The notes: a model not told the origin generated them from the letters alone. A DNA stretch of 64,000 nt from Hydrogenobaculum sp. Y04AAS1 (GCF_000020785.1 NC_011126.1:1426001-1490000); one strand, 5' to 3'; shown: positions 36,424 through 45,262, counted from the first letter of the stretch. A program made the numbers and translations.

Positions 36424-36806
36424 AATTACCAGAGCAAGAAAGATCTGACTGGGTTGGAAAGATATTGACATTGTTAAAGGTAAGACCTAAATTAAGAGAA
36501 GGATTTAAAATATTGCTTAAGGAGGAGCCTATGTTAGAGATACCACCTTTTACTATAGAAGAGCTAAAAGATTTACCTTTTACAGCAAAAGCCGTAGAGC
36601 AGTTAGAGCAAGAGGCTACTCTGAAAGGTAAGCAAGAAGGATTAGTTCAGGCTAAAAAAGATGATGTTAAGAGTGCTATTCTTATTAAGTTTAAAGTGCT
36701 GCCAAGAGAGCTTGAAGAAAAGATAGAAAGTACGGATGATATAAAAGCTTTGGATGAAATGTTTAAGAAGGTGATACTTGCTGGCAAAATTGAAGAGATT
36801 TTGTAA
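36424..36806 (+). pseudogene. 5'-truncated copy of the second Rpn gene (DUF4351 part retained)
   Basis: The segment corresponds to bases 34996-35354 of the upstream Rpn gene, starting at LPEQERSDWVGKIL and running through the DUF4351 module to IEEIL-stop. It has an insertion of a GKQEGLVQA hinge. The nuclease domain is missing. AAGGAGGAGCCT still precedes in-frame ATG 36531, so a 91-residue free-standing C-terminal protein could be made (36531-36806). Whether it is a dead fragment or a functional small inhibitor-like protein cannot be decided from sequence. The module has stayed open, which is notable. Confidence 0.7.
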
Positions 36807-36909
36807 ATTAATTGAAACCATTAAGCAATAACGTTTTTAAGCTTTTACTTGCCAAAATGGCTAAAGAAATATGCCGATAGGCTCCAAAACTTTTGATTAA
36901 AGATAGCAA

Positions 36910-38445
36910 CTAAAATAAAAATTTCTCCCACTCAAAGCCCACAATGTTTTTATCTTTCTTGCTAAATTCTATCCCTATTAGATAGATCTCTTTGTACTTG
37001 CCCATGTACTTCTCATAATACCTTTTCTCTTTTATCTGTTTTAAAGCATTCCCTTCCTCTTTGTCCTCTACTACCTTAAACTCTATTATATAAACGCTGT
37101 CCTGGTTAAAGACACTTAAATCTATCTGGCCTTTGTTGGTGTTGTCTTCTGCTATCACATTTAGCCCTGCTCCGTTAAAAAGCGCATATACGATAGATGC
37201 ATAAAATCCCTCATAGGAGTCTATGTCGTTTTTCCTATACCAATCGTGGGGTATGCTTGCAAAAAATCTATGTAAAATGTCTTTTAGTTTTTCTACTTGT
37301 TTTGTCTCAAAAGCCTCTATTAGACCTATATCAGTTTTATATTTTGCTGAGATATCTTCTATTATATAGGTTAGAAAATAACTATTGAAGCTTTTTCTCA
37401 CTTCTAAGTTTGGATAGGACAATATGTATATTCCGTATTTTTCTTTAAAATCTTTTATTGTAAGATAACCAGATTGAAACAGAAGATTTTCTACTCTTAT
37501 ATTATCCACATCAAGATTTGATAGTATCTCATCTCCTACTTCAAGGTTCTCAAGCTCTGGTATGTAGTATCTGTTTTTCATAAACATCTTAATAAGAAAT
37601 GTAGGCGTTGCTGTTTCAAACCAGTAAGGTTTAAACATTTTCTTATCAAACAACAGCAGTATGTCAAAAGGATTGTAAACACTCTCTCCAAGCCAACTAT
37701 AACCGTTATACCACTCTTTTATCTTCTCTTTATCAAAATCTTTCAATCTATCTTCAAAAACACTTTCAAGCTCAGATTGGGTATATCCACATACTGTAGA
37801 AAAGTTTCTATCTACGGTAATATCGTTTAGCTGGTTTAACCCGCTAAATATAGATACTTTTGAAAACCTCGATACCCCTGTAAGAAATACAAGTTTAAGA
37901 TAAGGATCAGAGGGTTTTAGTATCTCAAAAAACTTTTTTAGTATATCTCTATTTCTTCTTGCTTTTTCTATGTCTTCTATTACATCAAGTATTGGTTTAT
38001 CGTATTCATCTATAAGTACCACTACTTTTTGATTGTATTTTTCGTATAATTTTTGGATGAGCTCTTGAAACTTTAGAGGTATGAGTCTTTTGGTGAGTTT
38101 TATATGGTGTAGTTTTGCTGTATCATCTAAAAACGATTTTAAAGACTCTAAGAGATTTTCCTCCGTATCTGGATAAGCTTGACTTAAATCAAACTTTATC
38201 ACTGGATACCTTTTCTCCCAATCCCAATTATCATACAGATAAAGCCCTTTAAATAATTCTTTGTTACCAGAAAACGCTTCTTTTAGTGTATCAAGAAAAA
38301 GAGATTTTCCAAATCTTCTGGGACGAGATAGAAAGTAATATCCACCGTTTTCTAATTTTTTAACAAACACTGTCTTGTCTACATAATAATAGTTGTTGTT
38401 TCTTATTTTCTCAAATGTTTGTATGCCTATTGGTAAAAGCTTCAT
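36910..38445 (-). CDS. AAA-ATPase-like / PD-(D/E)XK nuclease superfamily protein
   Basis: 511 residues. The N-terminus YYVDKTVFVKKLENGGYYFL leads into the P-loop PRRFGKSLFLDTL and then the Walker B-like VVVLIDEYDKPIL, as in the AAA-ATPase_like family. The C-terminus holds a PDDEXK_9 domain with GQIDLSVFN and IIEFKVVED. The family is common in genomes rich in mobile DNA; its role is unproven. Extended -10 TGGTATAAT (TATAAT at 38452-38457) ends 6 nt before the ATG. It closes the accessory zone. Confidence 0.85.
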   Translation of the reverse strand: MKLLPIGIQTFEKIRNNNYYYVDKTVFVKKLENGGYYFLSRPRRFGKSLFLDTLKEAFSGNKELFKGLYLYDNWDWEKRYPVIKFDLSQAYPDTEENLLESLKSFLDDTAKLHHIKLTKRLIPLKFQELIQKLYEKYNQKVVVLIDEYDKPILDVIEDIEKARRNRDILKKFFEILKPSDPYLKLVFLTGVSRFSKVSIFSGLNQLNDITVDRNFSTVCGYTQSELESVFEDRLKDFDKEKIKEWYNGYSWLGESVYNPFDILLLFDKKMFKPYWFETATPTFLIKMFMKNRYYIPELENLEVGDEILSNLDVDNIRVENLLFQSGYLTIKDFKEKYGIYILSYPNLEVRKSFNSYFLTYIIEDISAKYKTDIGLIEAFETKQVEKLKDILHRFFASIPHDWYRKNDIDSYEGFYASIVYALFNGAGLNVIAEDNTNKGQIDLSVFNQDSVYIIEFKVVEDKEEGNALKQIKEKRYYEKYMGKYKEIYLIGIEFSKKDKNIVGFEWEKFLF

Positions 38446-38542
38446 AATGTAATTATACCACAGCCTTAAGAATTTAAATCGTGATATACTTCATCATAAA
38501 TTTTATCATTGTATTTTTTTTACTCTGTAAGAGATTTTTGAT

Positions 38543-40546
38543 ATGAAAATTTTACTAGAAAATGGAAGCATAAATATATATAGTTTTGATAAAGAATATG
38601 TGATAATTGGCTATCATCAAGACCCTGAGAAAGAGATAAGGCTTGATTATATAGAAAAAAACAACATAGAACTTCTAAAAAGTAGGCTTTCAGGTCAAGC
38701 GGTTTATGTGGATGAAGAGACTATTGGGGTAAGAGTAAAAGGCACCAAAGAGCTTTTTTATGAGAGGTTTTTAAAAGCTTTTAAAAATATAATAAAGGAT
38801 GTAAATATAGAAGGCACTCAATTGAAAGTAGGTCAAAAAAGGCTTTCAGTGGTTCATGGGGATATTGAGGATGGTGCGTTTGAGATATTTTTGCCCTTTT
38901 CTTTAAATATAGAAAAAACGCTAAAGAGTATACATATGCCGGTGGAGAAACTCACCTCTTACGGTATAAAAGCAGCGGATGATAGGCTTACAAGCGTAAG
39001 AAAATCTATAGAAAAAGACATATCAAAAGAAGAGTTTATCAATATGCTTCTGAACAGCTTTTACGATGAGTTTGGGGCTTTTGATATAAAAGAAGAAGAA
39101 CATGTTTATTTTGAGACAGATAAAAACTTTATCTTTGAAAATGCAAAGCCAAAAGAGGGCTATACATATGGGCTTTATAGATGCAAAGGTGGTACTTTTA
39201 GAGTTTATATAAAAGCATCAGAGGGTGTTTTAGAAGATATTTTTATAAACGGAGATTATATAATATCACCAAAAGATTATATTAAAAGCTTAGAAAACTT
39301 CTTAAAAGGTAAAAAGATAGACATTATAAAAGATGAGCTTGATTTATTTTTAGAGTCTAGAGCTTTTAAAAGCATAGATATATCAAAAGAAGATATAAAA
39401 GAAGCGGTTTTGTTTACAATAAGAAAACTTGATGCAAAAGATTTTGGTTTAAACGAAGATGCACTTATTGCAAGTATAGGAGGAGATTTAAAAGAAAACC
39501 TTCAAAAGGCAAAGGTGATGCTGCTTCCTTACTGCGCCAAACCAAGATGGTGTGATTATAGGCATCTTGATGATTGCGGGGAGTGCGGTGGATGCACGGT
39601 AGGAGATGCCTATAGGCTTGCCTACCAAAAGGGTATGATACCTATTACCATTACATCGTTTGAGCTTTTAAGAGATACGCTTCTTTGGTGTGCTGATAAT
39701 GGTTATACTTATATAGGGCATTGCTGTTATGAGTTTTACGAAAAGCGCTACGAGGCTTTTCAAAAGGCCTCTATGTTTGGAGCAAATGGAGTGCTTTTTG
39801 ATATAGTAGGTACCACTTGCTATAGTCTTGGTGTGGAAGAAGAAGAAAAAGCTTATCATGGTGAGTTTAGTGTAGAGCTTGATCTCATAAAAGACGATCT
39901 TACTAAGTCTTTGGCTTTTAAAGAAGATGAAAAAGAATTTAGCAAATCTCATCAGAGCTTTGATTTTTCAAAATACTTTTTAGACTTTAAACCCCCTTAC
40001 TACAAAAAACCAAAAGCAGTGCCGACCCCAGAAGAAGATAGAACAAGAAGCGCCATGCAAATAGATGTCTTCAAAGGTGAGGCCACCATCAAAGACAGCG
40101 TAGTCTCTTACAAAGAAGCATTTAAAGAGCTTGCAAGCCTTATTAAGAGCTCAAAAAACCCAACGGTAGTAGTAGGACCTCTTTTATTTTGGGATTTTAA
40201 CGAAAAAGACCTCCAAGAAAAAGCCTATATCACAAGGCTCTTGATAGAAAAGATAAATGCCAATGTGAAGATACTACCAGATTATAGACCAAAACTAAAA
40301 AACTACGATCCAAACGTCGAGATGGACCCACCAAACCCCCATGAAGCCATACTTCATGGCAATCACGATATCACCATTCTGATAGGAACGCACTGCTACA
40401 GGACAGATTTTGTGATAAGGCTTCTAAAAAAACATACCCCCACCAAGGTGGTAGCTTTGTGTGGGCTTTATGGGCATCCAGAGGCGGATTTGTCTACAAG
40501 CTTTACAGATGCTAACAAACTAAAAGAGCTTTTAGATATGCTTTGA
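38543..40546 (+). CDS. Fusion protein: lipoate-ligase-like, DUF116 and CdhB-like domains
   Basis: 667 residues. Residues 1-260 resemble lipoate-protein ligase, including VIIGYHQDP and RLSGQAVYVD in place of the canonical RRxSGGGAV, and an LplA C-terminal-like block (YGLYRCKGGTFRVYIK). Residues about 320-440 fit DUF116: Cys331, Cys337, Cys345, Cys348, Cys351, then Cys383, Cys394, Cys395 and Cys426, likely Fe-S ligands. Residues about 515-667 resemble the acetyl-CoA decarbonylase/synthase epsilon subunit (CdhB): VVVGPLLFWD, ITILIGTHCYRTDF, YGHPEADLSTSF. Sulfur oxidisers with lipoate-binding proteins have unusual lipoate assembly enzymes, but a role here is speculative. It is monocistronic, convergent with the wzt-like gene (no gap). 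Confidence 0.7.
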   Translation: MKILLENGSINIYSFDKEYVIIGYHQDPEKEIRLDYIEKNNIELLKSRLSGQAVYVDEETIGVRVKGTKELFYERFLKAFKNIIKDVNIEGTQLKVGQKRLSVVHGDIEDGAFEIFLPFSLNIEKTLKSIHMPVEKLTSYGIKAADDRLTSVRKSIEKDISKEEFINMLLNSFYDEFGAFDIKEEEHVYFETDKNFIFENAKPKEGYTYGLYRCKGGTFRVYIKASEGVLEDIFINGDYIISPKDYIKSLENFLKGKKIDIIKDELDLFLESRAFKSIDISKEDIKEAVLFTIRKLDAKDFGLNEDALIASIGGDLKENLQKAKVMLLPYCAKPRWCDYRHLDDCGECGGCTVGDAYRLAYQKGMIPITITSFELLRDTLLWCADNGYTYIGHCCYEFYEKRYEAFQKASMFGANGVLFDIVGTTCYSLGVEEEEKAYHGEFSVELDLIKDDLTKSLAFKEDEKEFSKSHQSFDFSKYFLDFKPPYYKKPKAVPTPEEDRTRSAMQIDVFKGEATIKDSVVSYKEAFKELASLIKSSKNPTVVVGPLLFWDFNEKDLQEKAYITRLLIEKINANVKILPDYRPKLKNYDPNVEMDPPNPHEAILHGNHDITILIGTHCYRTDFVIRLLKKHTPTKVVALCGLYGHPEADLSTSFTDANKLKELLDML

Positions 40547-41275
40547 TTATACACCGCATAAACTCACTACAGTATCTACCTCCCCTCTTTGGATCAACCT
40601 ACCTTTGTCTATATAAATAGCTTCATCGCACATCTCTTTTACACTTGTCATATCATGGCTTACAAACAATATCGTTTTGTTTTTTCTTTTAAACTCTTTT
40701 ACCTTTTCTTTGCTTTTTTTCATAAAAGATATATCACCTACCGATAGTATCTCATCCAAGATTATAATATCTGGGTCTATACTAAAAGCCGTAGAAAAAG
40801 CAAGCCTTGAATACATACCAGAAGAGTAAGTCCTTACAGGTTCATCTATCACATCTTTTAACTCTGCAAACTCTATTATCTCATCTATTTTCTTGTATAT
40901 TTCTTTTTTGGAAAGCCCAAGGATAAGACCGCTTATGATGATGTTTTCTCTACCGGTGAGCTCCGGATGAAAACCAGTGCCAAGCTCCAAAAGAGGCACT
41001 AAGCTTCCTTTTACCTTTACGCTTCCAGAGGTGGGTTTTATGATGCCAGATATTATTTTAAGAAGGGTAGATTTACCAGCACCGTTTTTTCCTATTATAC
41101 CCAAAGTGCTTCCAGATACCATATCAAAGCTTATATTATCAAGGGCTTTTACTATCTGCTTTTGGGGTCTACCGTGTTTTATAAAATCCACAAAAGCAGA
41201 CTTTATGGAAAAATATTTTTTCGTATGTCTTTTAAAGATCTTTGTAACATTTTTTACCTCTATCACAACACTCAT
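40547..41275 (-). CDS. wzt: Polysaccharide ABC exporter, ATP-binding subunit (Wzt/TagH-like)
   Basis: 242 residues. Walker A GKNGAGKST, signature YSSGMYSRL, Walker B IIILDEILSVGD and H-loop SHD. The altered signature and GTGFHPELTGRENI are typical of O-antigen and teichoic acid exporters. It lacks the C-terminal carbohydrate-binding domain of full-length Wzt, so substrate recognition probably needs another factor. Its start overlaps the permease stop (41272-41275). It pairs functionally with the dTDP-rhamnose genes nearby. Confidence 0.88.
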   Translation of the reverse strand: MSVVIEVKNVTKIFKRHTKKYFSIKSAFVDFIKHGRPQKQIVKALDNISFDMVSGSTLGIIGKNGAGKSTLLKIISGIIKPTSGSVKVKGSLVPLLELGTGFHPELTGRENIIISGLILGLSKKEIYKKIDEIIEFAELKDVIDEPVRTYSSGMYSRLAFSTAFSIDPDIIILDEILSVGDISFMKKSKEKVKEFKRKNKTILFVSHDMTSVKEMCDEAIYIDKGRLIQRGEVDTVVSLCGV

Positions 41276-42084
41276 ATATACTCTGCGAAAACATCCTTTT
41301 TAGAGTGAAAATAGTTAAACCCTATTATATAAACTACTATGGATATAAAAAATAACAATATCAAAAGCTCGGGTCTTGGCATTAGGTTGTTATAAAAAAT
41401 ATCGTGGTATACCTTTATAAGATAAGCTACTGGGTTTAGGTATATTAGCTTTTGGTATTTAGAAGGTATTTGTGTATCAAAATACATAACCGGCATACAA
41501 AAAAACAAAAGCTGTATAATGGTCTGCATAATCTGTCTAACATCTCTATAAAATACGTTCCATGTGGCTGGGAAAAACGCTACACCTGCTGTGAGAAAAA
41601 ATTGTATTATTACCACCACCGGAAGGAAAAGCACTATAAAACTTATCTTAACATGGAAAAATATTAAAAATAAAAACAGTACAGGTATCGATAAAAGATA
41701 GTTTATAAGGTTAGAAACTACTTTTGTGATTACCACTATCTCAGCAGGTAGCGTAGATTTTGTTATCAAAGCCCCAGCAGAAACCACAGAATCGGTGGCC
41801 TCCATCACAGAAGAGGAAAACCAATTCCAGGGCAATATACCGCTAAAAAAATAAACTGGATAATTTTTTGCAGTATTTTTAAATATCACCACAAACAAAA
41901 ATGTATAAACCAAAAGATTTAAAAGAGGGTTTAGCATACTCCACAAAAAACCAAAAATAGAGCCCCTATACCTTATTTTTAGCTCTTTTAAAGCCAAAAC
42001 GTATATGAGGTAGTGATACTTATAAAGAAGGTAAAACGGATATATCAAAGCATTTTGCTTCATTTCCATACTATTATAACTCAA
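41272..42084 (-). CDS. wzm: Polysaccharide ABC exporter, permease subunit (Wzm/TagG-like)
   Basis: 270 residues with six hydrophobic segments. YRGSIFGFLWSMLNPLLNLL is the ABC-2 membrane signature, and VFYRDVRQIMQ follows the middle segments. It exports undecaprenyl-linked polysaccharide across the inner membrane with the ATPase encoded next to it. The protein may begin at one of two Met codons (1 or 6); both lack a clear Shine-Dalgarno sequence. Confidence 0.87.
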   Translation of the reverse strand: MSYNSMEMKQNALIYPFYLLYKYHYLIYVLALKELKIRYRGSIFGFLWSMLNPLLNLLVYTFLFVVIFKNTAKNYPVYFFSGILPWNWFSSSVMEATDSVVSAGALITKSTLPAEIVVITKVVSNLINYLLSIPVLFLFLIFFHVKISFIVLFLPVVVIIQFFLTAGVAFFPATWNVFYRDVRQIMQTIIQLLFFCMPVMYFDTQIPSKYQKLIYLNPVAYLIKVYHDIFYNNLMPRPELLILLFFISIVVYIIGFNYFHSKKDVFAEYI

Positions 42085-42138
42085 AGCATCTGTATAAGTT
42101 GTATGTTATAAGTTTATTTATGAAAAATATGTTTTATA

Positions 42139-43314
42139 CTAAGGCACAAGGCTTTCGTCTTCAAACAAGGAAGCTTTGTATATAAGCTCTATCTCTTTTT
42201 CTGTAATCTCAGCGGGGTTTATATTAAAAGCGTTCCTACCGGTAAAGTACACATCCTCTGCAAGAATACGAGGAAGATCTTCATCTGGGACTATACCAAG
42301 CTCTTTGAGGCTAAGAGGAAGATTTAGCCTTTTAGTAAGGTTTTTCAGCGTTTCAAGAAGATGATACTCATCTTTTAAACCAAGCTCTACGGCAAGTTTT
42401 CTATATTTTTCAGGCGCTCTTTTTATATTGTAAAGGGTCACATAATATCCTAAAGCCGATAAGCCTTTTGCATGGGCCACTTGAGGGTATCTACCAGATA
42501 TAGGATGTTCCATAGTGTGGATAATACCAGCCCTTTTTTGATCTATTGCTATACCTGCAAGCATAGCTCCGTAGCTCATGTTTTCTCTAGCTTCTTTGTT
42601 GGTGCCGTCTTCATAGGCTATTTCAAGCCATTTTAGTATAAACTTTAAAGCTATGACATCCAAGTCTTCTGCAAGGCGGTTGTTTAGCTTGTTGGTATAA
42701 GATTCTAAAGCATGGTAAAAAGCATCCATACCTGTGGTGGCGGTAAGATCTTTATCCATACTCATGGTAAGTTCTGGGTCTACTATAGCCACCTTTGGAT
42801 AGTTTAGAGAATGGGCTATCGCAAGCTTTTCTTTTCTATTGGGGTTTGATATTACAGAGTATTTGTTTACTTCAGAGCCAGTACCGGCAGTAGTTGGTAT
42901 AGCTATAACAGGTCTTGTGTAATAGGGGATTGATTTTGGACCCTCTGGGTAAAACACGTATTCCCAGGCAAAACCTTCGTTAGAAGATACTATGGCTATA
43001 GCTTTAGCCGCATCTAATATAGAACCGCCCCCAAGACCCATGATAAAATCTACTTTGTTCTCAGCAGCTATTTTTGCTCCTTTATTTACACTTATATCTG
43101 TGGGGTTTGGTTCTATCTCATCGTATATAATGACATCTCTTATATTGTTTAAAATGAGGTTTGATATAACCTTGTCTAAGTATCCATGCTTTTTAGAAGA
43201 CTTACCTGTTACAATAAGCCCTTTAAAACCAAACCTTCTTGCCACTTCACCTACTTTTGACAAACTACCGTATCCAAAATGTATATCCACAGGCATGTAA
43301 TAATTAAACACCAT
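42139..43314 (-). CDS. Iron-containing alcohol dehydrogenase family protein
   Basis: 391 residues, group III metal-dependent dehydrogenase. NAD-binding GLGGGSILDAAKAIA is followed by the family motif AIPTTAGTGSEV. Metal ligands are in TTGMDAFYHALE and HTMEHPISGRYPQVAHAKG. It probably reduces an aldehyde or oxidises an alcohol such as butanol or 1,3-propanediol; the substrate is unknown. It begins 10 nt after the pyrK-like gene and is in the same operon. Confidence 0.88.
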   Translation of the reverse strand: MVFNYYMPVDIHFGYGSLSKVGEVARRFGFKGLIVTGKSSKKHGYLDKVISNLILNNIRDVIIYDEIEPNPTDISVNKGAKIAAENKVDFIMGLGGGSILDAAKAIAIVSSNEGFAWEYVFYPEGPKSIPYYTRPVIAIPTTAGTGSEVNKYSVISNPNRKEKLAIAHSLNYPKVAIVDPELTMSMDKDLTATTGMDAFYHALESYTNKLNNRLAEDLDVIALKFILKWLEIAYEDGTNKEARENMSYGAMLAGIAIDQKRAGIIHTMEHPISGRYPQVAHAKGLSALGYYVTLYNIKRAPEKYRKLAVELGLKDEYHLLETLKNLTKRLNLPLSLKELGIVPDEDLPRILAEDVYFTGRNAFNINPAEITEKEIELIYKASLFEDESLVP

Positions 43315-43324
43315 AAACCACCTC

Positions 43325-44074
43325 TTAAAGTATTATTTCATCGCTTTTAAAAACAGGACCTTCTACGCAAGTTCTCACATAACCATCGCTGGTTTTTACC
43401 ACACACCCAAGACAAACCCCGTACCCGCAAGCCATAGGATTTTCCAAAGAAAGATAAGCATCAAACCCTTTTTGTTTTGAAATATTTTGAACAGCTTTTA
43501 ACATAGGACTTGGCCCGCAGGCATATACGTTGGCATTTTCTATATCCTTTAGAGCATCCGTCACAAAACCTTTTTTACCAAAACTCCCATCGTCTGTGTA
43601 AACCTCTATAGGAATAGAGTATTTTGAAAACCAATCAAGCATAACAAGATACTCCTTTGACCTTGCTCCGTAGTATACTTTAAAATCTAAGTTTTTTTCT
43701 TTTAAAAGCCTACAAAACAAACTAACCCCAGATATACCAATACCACCAGCCAATACAACGTTTAACTTATCCCTTGAGGCTTCAAAAAGCCCATTTCCAA
43801 GAGGCATCAGCACATCCACAAACTCCCCTTCCCTCAAAGTGCTCATAACGGTAGTCCCTTTTCCTATTACATCGTAGTATATATAAATAGCATCTTCTTC
43901 TACATCTGCTATAGCAAATGCCCTTCTATTTAAAGGATCAAAACTATCGTTTGGTTTTATCATAACAAAATGCCCCGGTTTTATATCGTAGCTATGGTTT
44001 AGCTTTAGCACCATCAAATATGTATGCATTCCCACTTTTTCATTTTTTAGGATTTTTAACCTTACATCTTCCAT
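43325..44074 (-). CDS. pyrK: Dihydroorotate dehydrogenase electron transfer subunit (PyrK-like)
   Basis: About 249 residues from ATG 44074. FAD/NAD reductase domain: NRRAFAIADV for FAD, AGGIGISGVSLF for NAD, and CGPSPMLKAV. The C-terminal [2Fe-2S] site has four Cys in CGYGVCLGCV and TCVEGP. I chose this start because TATAAT (44081-44086 on this strand) ends 6 nt before it. The upstream in-frame start would include the promoter and 26 unconserved residues. pyrD is not adjacent, and the partner here is an Fe-ADH gene, so other flavin reductases of the family cannot be excluded. Confidence 0.82.
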   Translation of the reverse strand: MEDVRLKILKNEKVGMHTYLMVLKLNHSYDIKPGHFVMIKPNDSFDPLNRRAFAIADVEEDAIYIYYDVIGKGTTVMSTLREGEFVDVLMPLGNGLFEASRDKLNVVLAGGIGISGVSLFCRLLKEKNLDFKVYYGARSKEYLVMLDWFSKYSIPIEVYTDDGSFGKKGFVTDALKDIENANVYACGPSPMLKAVQNISKQKGFDAYLSLENPMACGYGVCLGCVVKTSDGYVRTCVEGPVFKSDEIIL

Positions 44075-44133
44075 AAAAATATTATACTGTCTAAAACCCC
44101 AACAAGGTGTTATATTATTATTGGAGGAAACAA

Positions 44134-44586
44134 ATGGGTATAAACATACCAATGGCTATTTACGATAAGTTGGTAGAAAAGTTTGGTAAAGAGACTGCCG
44201 TTGAAATTGCAGAACTTATTGAAGATACCCAAGACTATTTAGAAGAAAAAGTAGTAGAAGAAACTAAAAAAAGAAAGATAGAGCTAAGGGATGAGCTAAG
44301 AAAAGAGCTAGCTACAAAAGAAGATATACTGCTTGTAAGACAGGAGATAGAAACAGTAAGGCAGGAGCTAAAAGGAGAGATTGAATCTTTAAGGCAAGAG
44401 CTAAAAGGCGAGATTGAAGCACTAAGGCAAGAAGTAAAAGGAGAGATTGAAGCACTAAGACAGGAACTAAAAGGAGAGATAAAAGTCCTAAAAATGTGGA
44501 TTTTCTTTTTGGGAGCTTTGATGGTGGTGCTAAATCAAAACTCTTTGGAGTTTATAGCAAAAATATTGGGTAATATATTTAAGTAA
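44134..44586 (+). CDS. Coiled-coil membrane-anchored protein with 11-residue repeats (DUF1640-like)
   Basis: 150 residues. A helical head (MGINIPMAIYDKLVEKFG) leads to a coiled coil with four tandem 11-residue units of the type RQELKGEIEAL (DNA units of 33 bp from 44359 to 44490). A C-terminal membrane segment (MWIFFLGALMVVL) ends the chain. It resembles the DUF1640/CCDC90-like family, membrane-tethered coiled coils of unknown role. ATG 44134 is preceded by TTGGAGGAAAC, so I preferred it to the ATG at 44107. It starts a run with the YggS-like gene and tilS. Confidence 0.75.
   Translation: MGINIPMAIYDKLVEKFGKETAVEIAELIEDTQDYLEEKVVEETKKRKIELRDELRKELATKEDILLVRQEIETVRQELKGEIESLRQELKGEIEALRQEVKGEIEALRQELKGEIKVLKMWIFFLGALMVVLNQNSLEFIAKILGNIFK
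44359..44490 (+). repeat. Four 33-bp tandem repeats within the coiled-coil gene
   Basis: Units start at 44359, 44392, 44425 and 44458, each encoding an R-Q-E-[LV]-K-G-E-I-[EK]-x-L variant. The units are nearly identical at the DNA level, suggesting recent expansion or ongoing copy-number change. Confidence 0.9.
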
Positions 44587-44587
44587 T

Positions 44588-45262
44588 ATGCTAAAAGAGC
44601 GTATTGAAGAGGTTTATGAAAAAATAGAAAAAGCCGCTTTGAGGGCTTCTCGTAAAAAAGAGGACATAAAGCTTTTAGCTGTTACAAAAACGGTACCTGA
44701 AGATGTTATAAAAGAGGCTTACAGCCTTGGTATTAGGCTTTTTGGAGAAAACAAAGTCCAAGAGTTTTTAAGAAAATACGAAGCTTTAAAAGACCTTGAT
44801 ATAGAATGGCATTTTATAGGAGCTATTCAGACCAACAAGGTAAAGTATCTAAAAAATAAAGTAAAACTTATACACTCAGTGGATAGAAAAGCCATTGTGG
44901 ATGAGATTTCAAAACGAATGGAGCATATTGATATTCTTATAGAGGTAAACGTAGGTCAAGAGAGTTCAAAATCTGGTGTAGAAGAAAATCACCTTAAAGA
45001 GCTAACCGAATACGTACTTTCAAAACCAAACATAAACTTAAAAGGACTTATGTGTATACCACCTTATTTTGAAGATACAGAAAAAGTACGTCCTTTTTTT
45101 GCAAAGCTAAGAAACTTAAAAGAAGATTTAGAAAAGACATTTAATATAAAACTACCTGAACTATCTATGGGCATGTCCCATGATTTTGAATTAGCTATAG
45201 AAGAAGGTGCCACAATAATAAGAATAGGCACATATCTCTTTGGCCAAAGACAATACACATAA
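44588..45262 (+). CDS. YggS/PROSC-family PLP homeostasis protein
   Basis: 224 residues, single-domain PLP-binding TIM barrel. KLLAVTKTVP carries the PLP Lys, then FGENKVQE, WHFIGAIQTNK, and the C-terminal LSMGMSHDFELAIEEGATIIRIG. The protein has no catalytic partner domain and buffers pyridoxal phosphate. It starts 1 nt after the coiled-coil gene, and its TAA shares bases with the tilS ATG (TAATG). Confidence 0.93.
   Translation: MLKERIEEVYEKIEKAALRASRKKEDIKLLAVTKTVPEDVIKEAYSLGIRLFGENKVQEFLRKYEALKDLDIEWHFIGAIQTNKVKYLKNKVKLIHSVDRKAIVDEISKRMEHIDILIEVNVGQESSKSGVEENHLKELTEYVLSKPNINLKGLMCIPPYFEDTEKVRPFFAKLRNLKEDLEKTFNIKLPELSMGMSHDFELAIEEGATIIRIGTYLFGQRQYT

Noticed and set aside
44075-44152. Longer PyrK start
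   Set aside because: The extra 26 residues are not conserved in the family and contain the TATAAT promoter.
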